Shown one piece after another: positions 54,367-63,078 of a stretch of 64,000 bases of DNA. The notes under the pieces were generated by a model. That model searched no databases and was not told the origin of the DNA. It saw only the letters and a program-made list of their open reading frames with translations. Position numbers and translations under genes: made by a program. Source of the stretch: Bdellovibrio bacteriovorus (GTDB lineage Bacteria; Bdellovibrionota; Bdellovibrionia; Bdellovibrionales; Bdellovibrionaceae); assembly GCF_001592745.1 (NCBI RefSeq), contig NZ_LUKD01000001.1:813384-877383 (forward strand), in the 5' to 3' direction. The first letter of the stretch is position 1, and every line of letters begins with the position of its first letter.

Positions 54367-54900
54367 TTAGTTGTAGATAAATTCAGTGAAGAACACGTTT
54401 GAAATCTTTCCTTGCACTAGGAAAGAGTTGATCGTGTCTTTAATTTCGTTTCTTAATCCGTCTTTACCTTCACGACTTGCAACGTCTTCATAAGTCTTTG
54501 AAGAAAGAATGATAATAATGATGTCGCGGATCTGCGCCTTGCGCTTTTCGATTTCATCAAGAACGTGGTCACCTTTGACCTCAAGTTCCATGTTTACTTT
54601 CGCGACCTTACGGCCTTTTGATCCTGCTAAATTGACGATGAATGTTTCTAAAGGCACAACCTTCCCCACGATTTCTTTTTCTTCCGTGGCTTCTTTATGT
54701 TGTGCTTCGGCTTCACCTTTAATGACTTGTTCAATCTTAGGTTCTGCTGCTTCTTTTTTCTTACCTTGATAAAGCATAAAACCCACGCCAGCGACCACCA
54801 ACATATTGATAACCGCTAGGGCAATAAGTAGAATAGGCTTTTGTCCAGATCCCCCGCTCGGAGCTGACATTTCCGCTGCTGCCGCTTTTTCTTCAGCCAT
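54367..54900 (-). CDS. fliL: flagellar stator-associated protein FliL
   Basis: 177 residues. One helix (ILLIALAVINMLVVAGVGFMLYQ) and a C-terminal domain (VVPLETFIVNLAGSKGRKVAKVNMELEV, FLVQGKISNVFFTEFIYN). First gene of the operon; a good sigma-54 site lies 48 bases upstream. A hairpin GACCAC/GTGGTC (54919-54933) lies in its leader. Confidence 0.94.
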   Translation of the reverse strand: MAEEKAAAAEMSAPSGGSGQKPILLIALAVINMLVVAGVGFMLYQGKKKEAAEPKIEQVIKGEAEAQHKEATEEKEIVGKVVPLETFIVNLAGSKGRKVAKVNMELEVKGDHVLDEIEKRKAQIRDIIIIILSSKTYEDVASREGKDGLRNEIKDTINSFLVQGKISNVFFTEFIYN

Positions 54901-54947
54901 TCATCCTCCATGATGAAAGACCACAGAGTGGTCCTGACAGAAAACAA

Positions 54948-54963
54948 AGCAACTCGGATGCCA
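54948..54963 (-). promoter_or_regulatory. candidate sigma-54 (RpoN) promoter for the flagellar operon
   Basis: Minus-strand TGGCATCCGAGTTGCT matches TGGCAYR-N4-TTGCW with the invariant GG and GC ten bases apart. It ends 48 bases before the fliL start, so transcription would begin near 54937. Match is visible; activity is inferred. Confidence 0.7.
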
Positions 54964-55148
54964 ACGCAACCATGGTCGAGGTCTAGGAGATCGCAACCAA
55001 CATATTTGATCTAAGGCAAATTTTGCCGCCCAGGAAAATGTTACCGAGAAGAAATTCTCTGACAGTAGTCAAAGTTTTGGCGCGAAGATTTGACTGTTTG
55101 GCTGAGCCACGGTCTCCTGTTTAAAGAAAACTCAACCAGGAGGTCGTT

Positions 55149-55418
55149 ATGAATAAGGACATTTTCCAAGGAAAAATCAAAGAGATTTCTGGCGAAATTC
55201 GCAAAAAATGGGGCGAGCTCACAGACGACGAGATCCAAAGAACTAAAGGCAACTCTGAAGCGCTGAGTGGTCTAGTTCAACAAAAAATGGGTTTAACGAA
55301 AGAAGAAGCCTCTAAACAAGTGAACGACCTTATGTCGTCCATGGAAGAGAGATACCGCGAAGGCGCGGATAAGGTAAATCAAGGCATTGATAAAATGAAA
55401 AACAAGCTCTCGCACTAG
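55149..55418 (+). CDS. CsbD-like stress protein
   Basis: 89 residues. FQGKIKEISGEIRKKWGELTDDEIQRTKGNSEALSGLVQQKMGLTKEEA follows the CsbD pattern, a small helical stress protein family of unknown mechanism. AGGAGG precedes ATG 55149. Divergent from the flagellar operon. Confidence 0.85.
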   Translation: MNKDIFQGKIKEISGEIRKKWGELTDDEIQRTKGNSEALSGLVQQKMGLTKEEASKQVNDLMSSMEERYREGADKVNQGIDKMKNKLSH

Positions 55419-55432
55419 AGGGAGCCACCCGT

Positions 55433-55459
55433 AGGAGGCGGCTTCAAAAAGCGCCTCCT
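55433..55459 (+). terminator. possible terminator after the CsbD gene
   Basis: Stem AGGAGGCG / CGCCTCCT with an 11-base loop, but no long T run. Weak. Confidence 0.5.
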
Positions 55460-55618
55460 TCATCTAACAAATGCATCAAACTCCATTCAAATTACCGGTA
55501 TTTCTGGCTCCCAAAAGACTATGTCTTAGACGTCCGTAAAAACCTTTCAAAGCCCTCCGAACTTCCCTTTATTTTGACTAGAGGTTTTGCTATCACTACC
55601 TCCTCACAAGGAGCTTTC

Positions 55619-56164
55619 GTGAAAACACTTTTCATTACTCTTGCCGCTTTATTGGGAACTCAACTGGCTTCTGCCGAAACGGCGCAAATTTACAAAACAT
55701 TTGATGGTTCTATCGTACGCTGCCAAGGCAATCAGAAAACCAACGGCTCTTTAGGTAGCAAGGCTATTCAGGTTGAGTTGATCAATGCTACAAACTCACA
55801 AAAAGACCTCGATGCATCTTTAAAAGTTTCAGTTGTTCGCTGTGAAGACTCTCGCTGGGTGATGGACGCGAATCCTTCTCGTGAAAACTATATTGCGGAT
55901 AACAATGTCGCGGTTGAGTTGACGTATTCAAATTACGAAGCCTTGGTCGTTGATAAAAACTATCAGGTGGTTTCAGTTCTTAATTTAGCTGACGTTGAAA
56001 ATTTGAGTGCGCAAACACAATCTTTAAGCGTGAATAAAACAGCTGAAAACCCTCAAGACTTCGAAGTGATTGTACGTGCCACTGTCGAAGTTCGCGCTTC
56101 AAATGGTTACTACCAAAAAGAAATCAGAAGCTTTGGCTCTTACCGCCTTCGCCTTCAAAAGTAA
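55619..56164 (+). CDS. secreted protein of unknown function, GTG start
   Basis: 181 residues. GTG 55619 was chosen because AAGGAG lies six bases upstream and the result is a clean signal peptide ending at SA-ETAQ. The mature part is beta-rich (VRCQGNQKTNGSL, EVIVRATVEVRASNG, GSYRLRLQK) with a Cys pair. No family recognised. Followed by a terminator-like stem. Confidence 0.7.
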   Translation: MKTLFITLAALLGTQLASAETAQIYKTFDGSIVRCQGNQKTNGSLGSKAIQVELINATNSQKDLDASLKVSVVRCEDSRWVMDANPSRENYIADNNVAVELTYSNYEALVVDKNYQVVSVLNLADVENLSAQTQSLSVNKTAENPQDFEVIVRATVEVRASNGYYQKEIRSFGSYRLRLQK

Positions 56165-56175
56165 TATGATATTTC

Positions 56176-56205
56176 AGGCGACAGCGATCCGTTGTCGCCT
56201 TTCTT
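56176..56205 (+). terminator. probable terminator
   Basis: Stem AGGCGACA / TGTCGCCT with a nine-base loop and TTCTT after. Eleven bases past the secreted gene stop. Confidence 0.72.
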
Positions 56206-56268
56206 GAGAGTCAACACTTCCTCGTTAATTCAACTGTTCCCCTTCTTCGCATATTTTAAAATCTCAAT

Positions 56269-57576
56269 ATGGCCGCAAGTAAGATCTATGACGTCATCAT
56301 TGTCGGTGCCGGCGCCGCAGGTTTGACCTGTGCTCGTCACCTTTCAGGCGCTGGCAAAAAAGTCTGTGTTCTAGAGGCCCGTGATCGTGTGGGCGGTCGC
56401 ATTTATTCTTTACCTCACGACATAGAACCCATTGAACTGGGTGCTGAGTTTCTGCATGGGGTACATCCTATTCTCAACGACCTTATCCAAGAGCAGAATG
56501 GCTCATTCGTCACGGCACCAGAAAAGCATTTATTCTTAAAAGGCCGCTCGATGATCCCATTAAAAAATTTCGACAAAGAGTTCGGAAAGATCATCAACAA
56601 ACTGAATGCCAATCCAAAGAATGATCGCAGCGTTGCGGATTTTTTAAAGACGCTTAAGAATGTTCCCGATGAATATCGCCAATCTTTCATCGCCTATGTT
56701 GAAGGATTCCAAGGAGCCGATATTGAGCTCATTGGAGAAAAGTCTTTAGCCCTTGCAGAGCAAGAGGACGAAGGCGAAATCGGTGGTGACGGTGCCTTTC
56801 GGCCTTTGCAAAGATACGCGAGCTATTTTGAAAACATGCTTGGTCAAAAAATAAATGCCCTAGTTCATCTTCAGCATATCGTCAAAAAAATAGAATGGTC
56901 GCAAAAGCACGTCATCGTCACCACGAATACAAAAGAAAAACAGGGCGTTCGATTCCAAGCGAGACATGTGGTGGTCACGGTTCCTTTAGCGGTTTTGCAA
57001 AACAATCAGCCCCTATCGCGCATCGAGTTTGCGCCGGCCCTGACGGAAATTACAGAGGCCTTGCAGGGTTACCACATGGGTCATGTACAAAGAATTATTT
57101 TTGAATTCAAAGAGCGGTTTTGGGAGAAACTGTCAAAGGAACCGGTCGTCTTTATGCGAGCAGGTCCCGATCACTACTTTCCAACCTGGTGGACAAAGAA
57201 GCCTATTCACAACAATATCCTCATTGCCTGGCAAGGCGGCCCAAAAGCTTGGGAGATGGCAACTTGGACATCGCAAGAGCGAGCCTTTAAAGCTCTTTCT
57301 ACTCTTTCAAAGATGACACGGAAATCTCAAAACTATTTGATTGAAAATCTAGAAACCTATTACACCTACAATTGGAGCCGCGACCCGTTCAGCTTAGGAG
57401 CCTACAGCTACACCGGTGTTGAAAGAAAAAAATCTCGTCACCGTATTACAGAACCCATTCAAGGAAAAATTTGGCTTGCCGGTGAGGCCTTTGCGAAAAA
57501 ATCCTCTCAAGGAACTGTTCATGGAGCCATGGAGACGGGAAGACAAGTCGCCGCCTCCATTTTAAAAAAAATCTGA
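56269..57576 (+). CDS. flavin monoamine oxidase
   Basis: 435 residues. FAD-binding VIIVGAGAAGLTCARHLSGAGKKVCVLEARDRVGGRI at the start, GAEFLHG, and the C-terminal GEAFAKKSSQGTVHGAMETGRQVA. All fit the amine oxidase/polyamine oxidase family. No signal peptide. The substrate is likely an amine or polyamine but cannot be read. Next gene is convergent, four bases away. Confidence 0.92.
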   Translation: MAASKIYDVIIVGAGAAGLTCARHLSGAGKKVCVLEARDRVGGRIYSLPHDIEPIELGAEFLHGVHPILNDLIQEQNGSFVTAPEKHLFLKGRSMIPLKNFDKEFGKIINKLNANPKNDRSVADFLKTLKNVPDEYRQSFIAYVEGFQGADIELIGEKSLALAEQEDEGEIGGDGAFRPLQRYASYFENMLGQKINALVHLQHIVKKIEWSQKHVIVTTNTKEKQGVRFQARHVVVTVPLAVLQNNQPLSRIEFAPALTEITEALQGYHMGHVQRIIFEFKERFWEKLSKEPVVFMRAGPDHYFPTWWTKKPIHNNILIAWQGGPKAWEMATWTSQERAFKALSTLSKMTRKSQNYLIENLETYYTYNWSRDPFSLGAYSYTGVERKKSRHRITEPIQGKIWLAGEAFAKKSSQGTVHGAMETGRQVAASILKKI

Positions 57577-57580
57577 AAAT

Positions 57581-57904
57581 TTATTCTTCGCCTGTCATGT
57601 AGATTCTTAGAACCTGACATGTTGAATTTGTTTCTGCCGTCACGACTTCATAAGTCAGACTTCCACAGGCATCTAAATCGCCCGGCGTGCAGTGCAAAAG
57701 ATCGGCTTCGTAAACGGAAATCAATCTGTTCCCTTGAAACTCCGAAGAAAGTAAATGCAATTCAGGGGGTTGAATCTCAGACTCTTCACGATCCAGTTGG
57801 GCTTGCTGAACGGCTGCTTTAGCCACTTTACGTTTGCAAGCGTCCGCAGCAAAAACTTGAGAGCTTGTCAGCGCAATGAGAATGAAAGTTACAAAAGTTT
57901 TCAT
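57581..57904 (-). CDS. small secreted protein, unknown
   Basis: 107 residues from ATG 57904 with GAGGACA upstream. Signal peptide (SQVFA-AD) then a Cys-containing domain (ADACKRK, HCTPGDLDACGSLTYEV, TCQVLRIYMTGEE). Probably periplasmic. No family recognised. Confidence 0.68.
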   Translation of the reverse strand: MKTFVTFILIALTSSQVFAADACKRKVAKAAVQQAQLDREESEIQPPELHLLSSEFQGNRLISVYEADLLHCTPGDLDACGSLTYEVVTAETNSTCQVLRIYMTGEE

Positions 57905-58010
57905 ACTATGTCCTCGCTTTGATGGCCCTTTATAATTGAGAATCTTCAAAACTTAAATGGGCATAGTAAGCTTTTTATTATGCGCAAAATGAATTGCGCT
58001 ACCTAGTTGA

Positions 58011-58880
58011 TCAATGTGTATGTGATTGCAGGTGCTTTTGGCAGATGTTTTGAATTTCTTTTACGATCGCGGGGTTGCCTGCAACGATCGAGTTCTTATA
58101 AGGATTGTATTCATCCCCTTTATACGTCTGAATAATGCCGCCAGCTTCTTCCACTAACAAGATGCCCGCAGCCGCATCCCAAGGCTGGATATTTCGCTCC
58201 CAATAGCCGTCAAAAACTCCCCGAGCCACTTGAGTGAGATCGTAAGCCGCAGCACCGGGGCGACGAACGCCACGGCATTTGCGAACAATCTCATCAAAGA
58301 TTTTCAACTGCTCTGCGATGACATGTTCGTGTTCAGCAACAAAGCCAGTCGCAAGCAAAGCTTTCTTAAATTCCTGATTCTTAGAAATGCGAAGTCTTCG
58401 GCCATTAACAAAAGCACCCTGGCCGCGAATCGCCGTGTAGGTTTCATTCAGCATGGGAACATCAATCACCGCGAGTTGAATTTTTCCATCCATCTCCAAG
58501 GCAAGACTGATGCAAAAAATCGGAAAGCGATGAATGTAGTTTGTTGTGCCATCCAACGGATCGACAATCCAACGGCCTTCCGGTCCGGCAGGCTTCACCT
58601 CGACCTTCGCCCCGGGCGCGCTTTTCGCGGCGAAGCTTTCTTCGCCCAAGAACTCAATTGTCGGAAAATTTTTCTTAAGATGCTCTGCGATGACTCTTTC
58701 TGATTCTTTGTCGGCTTCACTGACTAGACCGGCTTGGAACTTCTCTTCGATATGTTCTAAGTTACCGAAATAATTGAGAAGCACTTCGCGCCCCAAGCTG
58801 ACAGCCTTGATTGCTGTACTTAAGACCTGCTTCCAATCCATTGATTTTGCGCCATTTTCCACGGTTTTCCCTTTGAACAT
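58011..58880 (-). CDS. suhB: inositol monophosphatase family protein
   Basis: 289 residues. Metal site motifs GEES, DPLDGTTNYIHRFP and the C-terminal WDAAAGILLVEEAGG. These fit SuhB/IMPase, which act on inositol-1-phosphate and related sugars. AGAAGAA precedes ATG 58880; a start at 58841 is also possible. SuhB in enterobacteria also helps rRNA antitermination. Confidence 0.93.
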   Translation of the reverse strand: MFKGKTVENGAKSMDWKQVLSTAIKAVSLGREVLLNYFGNLEHIEEKFQAGLVSEADKESERVIAEHLKKNFPTIEFLGEESFAAKSAPGAKVEVKPAGPEGRWIVDPLDGTTNYIHRFPIFCISLALEMDGKIQLAVIDVPMLNETYTAIRGQGAFVNGRRLRISKNQEFKKALLATGFVAEHEHVIAEQLKIFDEIVRKCRGVRRPGAAAYDLTQVARGVFDGYWERNIQPWDAAAGILLVEEAGGIIQTYKGDEYNPYKNSIVAGNPAIVKEIQNICQKHLQSHTH

Positions 58881-59019
58881 TTCTTCTGATTATTGACCAG
58901 TTCCGAGACTTAAAGCTAACATGATTGAAGGGCCAAAGGAAGGGCCTTAAACTTTAGAGATGCTTTGTAAAAATCAGAGCATATTAACTCAAGTGAGTTT
59001 AAACATGAGGATTGAAAAA

Positions 59020-59841
59020 ATGAGTTCTAAAACAGACGCGGTTGTGAAGCTTTCGATAGTATTTTTTGTTTCATTGTTGTTCTTCTCTGTAGGAACATTC
59101 GTTGGCAAAAAGTACAGTGACAACCAACATCAATTGGCGGCTCTTGAACCGCAAAAAAACAATGCTCACGGCGAACGTGAAGTAGCGTCTGTTAACAACG
59201 GTCATGGCGAAACTAAATCTGGGCAGATGACGGATGAAGAGATCGCAAAGCTTGCAGAAGAATTCGTGGCTGACGAAGTGGCTCCAGTTCCAGCGGCTCC
59301 TCATGGTGAAGAAGGCCACGGCGCTTCTCACGATGAAAAAACTGTCGGTCACGATGCTCACGGCGAAGTTGCTGAAACAAAAACTCAGACAGAACCAAAA
59401 GCTGAAACAGCGAAGCCTGCAAATCCTAAAGGTGACAAGCATTCTCCAGTAACTAAAACGGAAGAGCCTTCTTCAGCGGCTAAAAACATCGCTTCTGGAA
59501 AAGCTCCAACAACTCACGACGCGACGGAAAAAGCCGCAACAGTGACTAAAGAAGAGCGTCTTCCTTCTTCACTTCCAAAAGATGTAGCGCAATACACTGT
59601 TGGAAAATTCACGGTGCAAGTAGCTTCTTACACAGACGAAGCCGAAGCTCAAAAATTGGCTTCAGATCTTAAAGGCAAAGGTTACAGCGCGTTCTACGTA
59701 CCTGCTAATATCAAAGGCAAACAATACTACCGCGTCAGCGTGGGTCAGTTTGCGACTCAAAAAGAAGCTCAGTCTTACCGCACTGAACTTCTTACGAAAA
59801 GCAGAGTAGGTTCGGCGATCGTTCAACGAATCACTGAATAA
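59020..59841 (+). CDS. SPOR-domain membrane protein
   Basis: 273 residues (ATG 59020; 59005 also possible). One N-terminal helix (LSIVFFVSLLFFSVGTFVGKKY), a long linker rich in His, Gly, Glu, Ala and Thr (HGEEGHGASHDEKTVGHDAHG), and a C-terminal SPOR domain (FTVQVASYTDEAEAQKLASDLKGKGYSAFYVP, YYRVSVGQFATQKEAQSYR). SPOR binds denuded peptidoglycan at division sites. The His-rich linker may bind metal. It overlaps the convergent esterase by 11 bases. Confidence 0.92.
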   Translation: MSSKTDAVVKLSIVFFVSLLFFSVGTFVGKKYSDNQHQLAALEPQKNNAHGEREVASVNNGHGETKSGQMTDEEIAKLAEEFVADEVAPVPAAPHGEEGHGASHDEKTVGHDAHGEVAETKTQTEPKAETAKPANPKGDKHSPVTKTEEPSSAAKNIASGKAPTTHDATEKAATVTKEERLPSSLPKDVAQYTVGKFTVQVASYTDEAEAQKLASDLKGKGYSAFYVPANIKGKQYYRVSVGQFATQKEAQSYRTELLTKSRVGSAIVQRITE

Positions 59842-60886
59842 CAGATACACGAATCGTTTTTTTCAAATCCTGATGAACCCCGTGAGAAATCACGGGGTTT
59901 TTCTTTATCCCGTACACCCTCAAGGCAAAGTCCCACGCTGTTTCGCCTTTCATATCTTTCACCGACGCTGTCTGGTCCCGTTGCAAAAAGGTGTGAGTGA
60001 CGACATCCGCAACCCATGTTTTTACATTGGCAAAGGGAGCGGCAATCACGGCGATTCCCGAGGGCCCTAACACCAAGGTGCGATGAGCTTCAGGCGTGAT
60101 GTTGCCAAACACCATCGACATCACCATATCCTTTGTCGACTGCATAATACCAATATTCCAATCAGACAATTTTGCGAATACAGGTCCCATCAACGGAGCT
60201 ATAAACCCATCGTCGACGGATGCCATCAGTCCAATTTTCGCAAATTGCGCAAGATAGTCTTGAGTCAGTAAAGGAGTAAACTTCTTCCAAAAGTTTTTTC
60301 CGAAATGCAATCCCGGGCTGTCAGCAATAATTGTTTTACGTGTACCGACCCCTAGGTAAGGTCGCATCGTTTCCGTGTGCAGAAGAGCCCCAATCGCTCC
60401 GGCGGACCATCCCCACACTGTCAATTCGGAAAGGTTTTTAAAGTCGATGATCCGCTGTTGATCTAAATAAGCGAAAGCCGCTGCGACATTCGTGGCACCC
60501 GTGTGATAGAGAGTCGCTCCGGTCTTATAGTGAGCCTCGTGAGTTCCGGCAAAAACGTCGCCCGTGCAATAAGGAAAGAAGAGGGCCGAATGCTCTTGCC
60601 ACGGATTGCTGGGCTTTTCTTGCGCCATCACAGTGGTTTGGGGATCTCCCGGCAAGGGAGCAAGACGAGTTAATGGGCTTGAGCCGTAGCAAGTACCTTC
60701 CGACCAACAGGCTCCCCCACCCATGAATTCGATCAGCAGCCTGTCATCGTCTTTGCGATCAAGATAGACGCTATAGACTTCCCCATTTCCACAATGGGTG
60801 CCCGGAATGTCTATCTTCTGCCATGTTCTTGCTTCGGTAATAACACTGAATAATGTAATTAAGGCGAATAAAGAATATGTTTTCAT
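59831..60886 (-). CDS. pectinacetylesterase/Notum-like secreted esterase
   Basis: 351 residues. Signal peptide (VITEA-RT). GGGACWS (oxyanion-type), GWSAGAIGAL (catalytic Ser) and a C-terminal GVHQDL that could bear the His. FPYCTGDVFAG and the family order match pectinacetylesterases and animal Notum. A role in removing acyl groups from host or own glycans or lipoproteins is possible. Target not known. Confidence 0.85.
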   Translation of the reverse strand: MKTYSLFALITLFSVITEARTWQKIDIPGTHCGNGEVYSVYLDRKDDDRLLIEFMGGGACWSEGTCYGSSPLTRLAPLPGDPQTTVMAQEKPSNPWQEHSALFFPYCTGDVFAGTHEAHYKTGATLYHTGATNVAAAFAYLDQQRIIDFKNLSELTVWGWSAGAIGALLHTETMRPYLGVGTRKTIIADSPGLHFGKNFWKKFTPLLTQDYLAQFAKIGLMASVDDGFIAPLMGPVFAKLSDWNIGIMQSTKDMVMSMVFGNITPEAHRTLVLGPSGIAVIAAPFANVKTWVADVVTHTFLQRDQTASVKDMKGETAWDFALRVYGIKKNPVISHGVHQDLKKTIRVSVIQ

Positions 60887-60946
60887 GTCCTCATTTTTCG
60901 CGAGAACACGGAACGTGGAAACAACTTTGTTAACATTAGACTATGG

Positions 60947-61549
60947 TTAGAGAGCGAAGCGCACACCCAAGCGGATCACGACACTCCACACAGGATTTGG
61001 GTCGAAGTCCGATGCGATAAGGGCGCGACCCTCAACACCGGCAACAAAACCAAAGTTCTGAAGTCGATAAGCTCCTTCGCCACCGACAGAGAGTCCCGAC
61101 ATCATCTTGATGTTTTCTTTATCAGTGCGGCTGTCACCCATCAAAGTTGTCTTCACTTCTTCTTGATAGCCACCTAAACCAACGCCACCATACAAGGCGC
61201 CAGACAATTCGTTTTGCACTTTATTAACTAGATGGTAGCGACCCCACACCAAAAGTTCTTGATGAGTGCGCTCGATACTTGAAGTCGCGTTTCCAGAATC
61301 TTCAGAGTAACGCGCATATTCAGCCAGAAAACTGAGACGTTTTTTTTGATAACCAAAAGAGAAATTTAAAGGCTTCACATCTTCGATCTCTTGCGAGTTT
61401 GCCCGCTCATAGCGCATCTCGGGATTGATCAGATTGACGGTCAGATAAGAGGGAGCTTCCGGAGTCACCTTCGGCATTCTTGCACGTGATTCCTGCGCCC
61501 AGCTCACAGAAGAAGAAATTACCAACGCGAGGAAAACAAGAGCTCTCAT
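60947..61549 (-). CDS. small outer-membrane beta-barrel protein
   Basis: 200 residues. Signal peptide (SVSWA-QE) and alternating strands (LNFSFGYQKKRLSFLAEYARYSED, ELLVWGRYHLV, VVIRLGVRFAL). Its C-terminal strand ends in a hydrophobic residue as in OMPs. Its start overlaps the metalloprotease stop by four bases, so the two are translated together. Confidence 0.75.
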   Translation of the reverse strand: MRALVFLALVISSSVSWAQESRARMPKVTPEAPSYLTVNLINPEMRYERANSQEIEDVKPLNFSFGYQKKRLSFLAEYARYSEDSGNATSSIERTHQELLVWGRYHLVNKVQNELSGALYGGVGLGGYQEEVKTTLMGDSRTDKENIKMMSGLSVGGEGAYRLQNFGFVAGVEGRALIASDFDPNPVWSVVIRLGVRFAL

Positions 61550-62892
61550 TGCAAGCTGCTTTCTGTGACTGAAGGCGTTTCAACCGGAGCAACTTCCACT
61601 TTAGGCACCAATTTGAATTCAGACTCGGCCATCTTTTCGCAAGTCAGCGCTTCTTCCGTCGTTGCGACTGAGGAAGAAATGACTTCAGCTAAGAACTGAC
61701 ACTCTTCTTCACGGTAACTCTCATTCAGGGCAAACATCGACTTCAAAAATTTGTCAGCCGTATAATAATTCAAATCCAGCTTATCGAAGTCGTCTTTCAT
61801 TTTCGGCAGAACTTTCACAATCAACTTTGCGATGTCTTTACGTGCTTGAAGATCTTCGATCCCACGCGCTTTAGAGTAAATGTCCGTATAACGTTTAAGA
61901 ACGCGAGAGAACTGCGTTCCCAATGAATACGCATAACCCGTAACGTAGTCAGAGAAACGCGCCTTATCAGCAGCCCCGGAATAAAAGATATTTAAAGACC
62001 TTTTGATATTTTCCACTGACGGCAATGAGTTCACGGATTTCTCGTCGCGTACCTTTAAAGAACGTGTCGCTTTTTCAGAAGGCAAAGACTGCGCGATAAA
62101 ATCAGGGTCGCCGGTGTACATCCAGCCCCAGTAATCAGCAAGACCTTCATTCAAACCGCGAATGATCGCCAGGTGATAGTACATGTGCATTTGGGCTTCG
62201 CTCATTTCTTCGCCCGTACTGATAGGCAGAAGACGACGGTGACGAACAGAAAGATCTTCTACGATCGCACGCTCTAAGAAGTTTTCACGATCATGAATTT
62301 GCGCGCGTTCGTCACCCATCACAAGTTTATAAAACAAAGAATGAAAGTGTTCGTGAGCCAAGATCCCACCGTTGATAGGAATTGGAAGACCTTCTGAAGA
62401 ATAAGGAACTAAAAGCATGGAGTCCGTATTGCCATCATAGAAAGCGTTGTTCGTCAGACCGCCACGAACCTTCACAGCGACACCGACATCGCGAGGCCAC
62501 TTGTTCACTCCACCAGCTCCTAACTCTTCATCCAAAAGCGCCAGTCTTTGCGTGTGCGCATAGATTGTAACTAATTGCTGAGTCATTTCATTGGCAGGAA
62601 TGAAAGCTCCATCCGAATTTTTAATGAAACGACCTTGAGGAGCGGAACCTTGTAATTGTTTATTGGCGATGCGAGGGCTTAAGAAGAAACGCACAAACTT
62701 ACCGGCCACGGTTTGCAGATCCGTGATGCCCTTCAATTCGAATATATCCAGAGAGTAGGAGCCTTTCGAGTTGCTCATAGGAGCTAAAACTCGGACGCTG
62801 CCCGTTTCCGTAGCAGAATCTGTTTGCGGCGCACAGGCTGCCAACACAGATACTGAAATTGCTGCTATGATCCGACTGAAAACGTTCTTCAC
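61546..62892 (-). CDS. gluzincin-type metalloprotease lipoprotein
   Basis: 448 residues from GTG 62892, with AGAGGAC upstream; the longer frame has no signal. Lipobox LAAC near residue 20. HEHFH at 180-184 is a zinc HExxH motif and NEGLADYWGW (Glu about 249) supplies a third ligand, the thermolysin/fungalysin-type arrangement. The family is not recognised beyond this. Likely anchored in the outer membrane with the paired OMP gene. May act in envelope remodelling or on prey. Confidence 0.75.
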   Translation of the reverse strand: MKNVFSRIIAAISVSVLAACAPQTDSATETGSVRVLAPMSNSKGSYSLDIFELKGITDLQTVAGKFVRFFLSPRIANKQLQGSAPQGRFIKNSDGAFIPANEMTQQLVTIYAHTQRLALLDEELGAGGVNKWPRDVGVAVKVRGGLTNNAFYDGNTDSMLLVPYSSEGLPIPINGGILAHEHFHSLFYKLVMGDERAQIHDRENFLERAIVEDLSVRHRRLLPISTGEEMSEAQMHMYYHLAIIRGLNEGLADYWGWMYTGDPDFIAQSLPSEKATRSLKVRDEKSVNSLPSVENIKRSLNIFYSGAADKARFSDYVTGYAYSLGTQFSRVLKRYTDIYSKARGIEDLQARKDIAKLIVKVLPKMKDDFDKLDLNYYTADKFLKSMFALNESYREEECQFLAEVISSSVATTEEALTCEKMAESEFKLVPKVEVAPVETPSVTESSLQ

Positions 62893-63078
62893 AAAGTCCT
62901 CTCTAAGCACTATAAACGGAAGGTCCCTAAAGCCCATTGACCAAACGCGTTATAGTTATAGTTAAAATGGGCAAAAAACTCAATGAAAACTTAGGGATAG
63001 ACAAACTTTGTCAGTCCCACTAAAGGTTCGACAGTGAAAGGGCTCTGGAAGGGGCCCCTCTTGTGACGAGGAAAAGCC

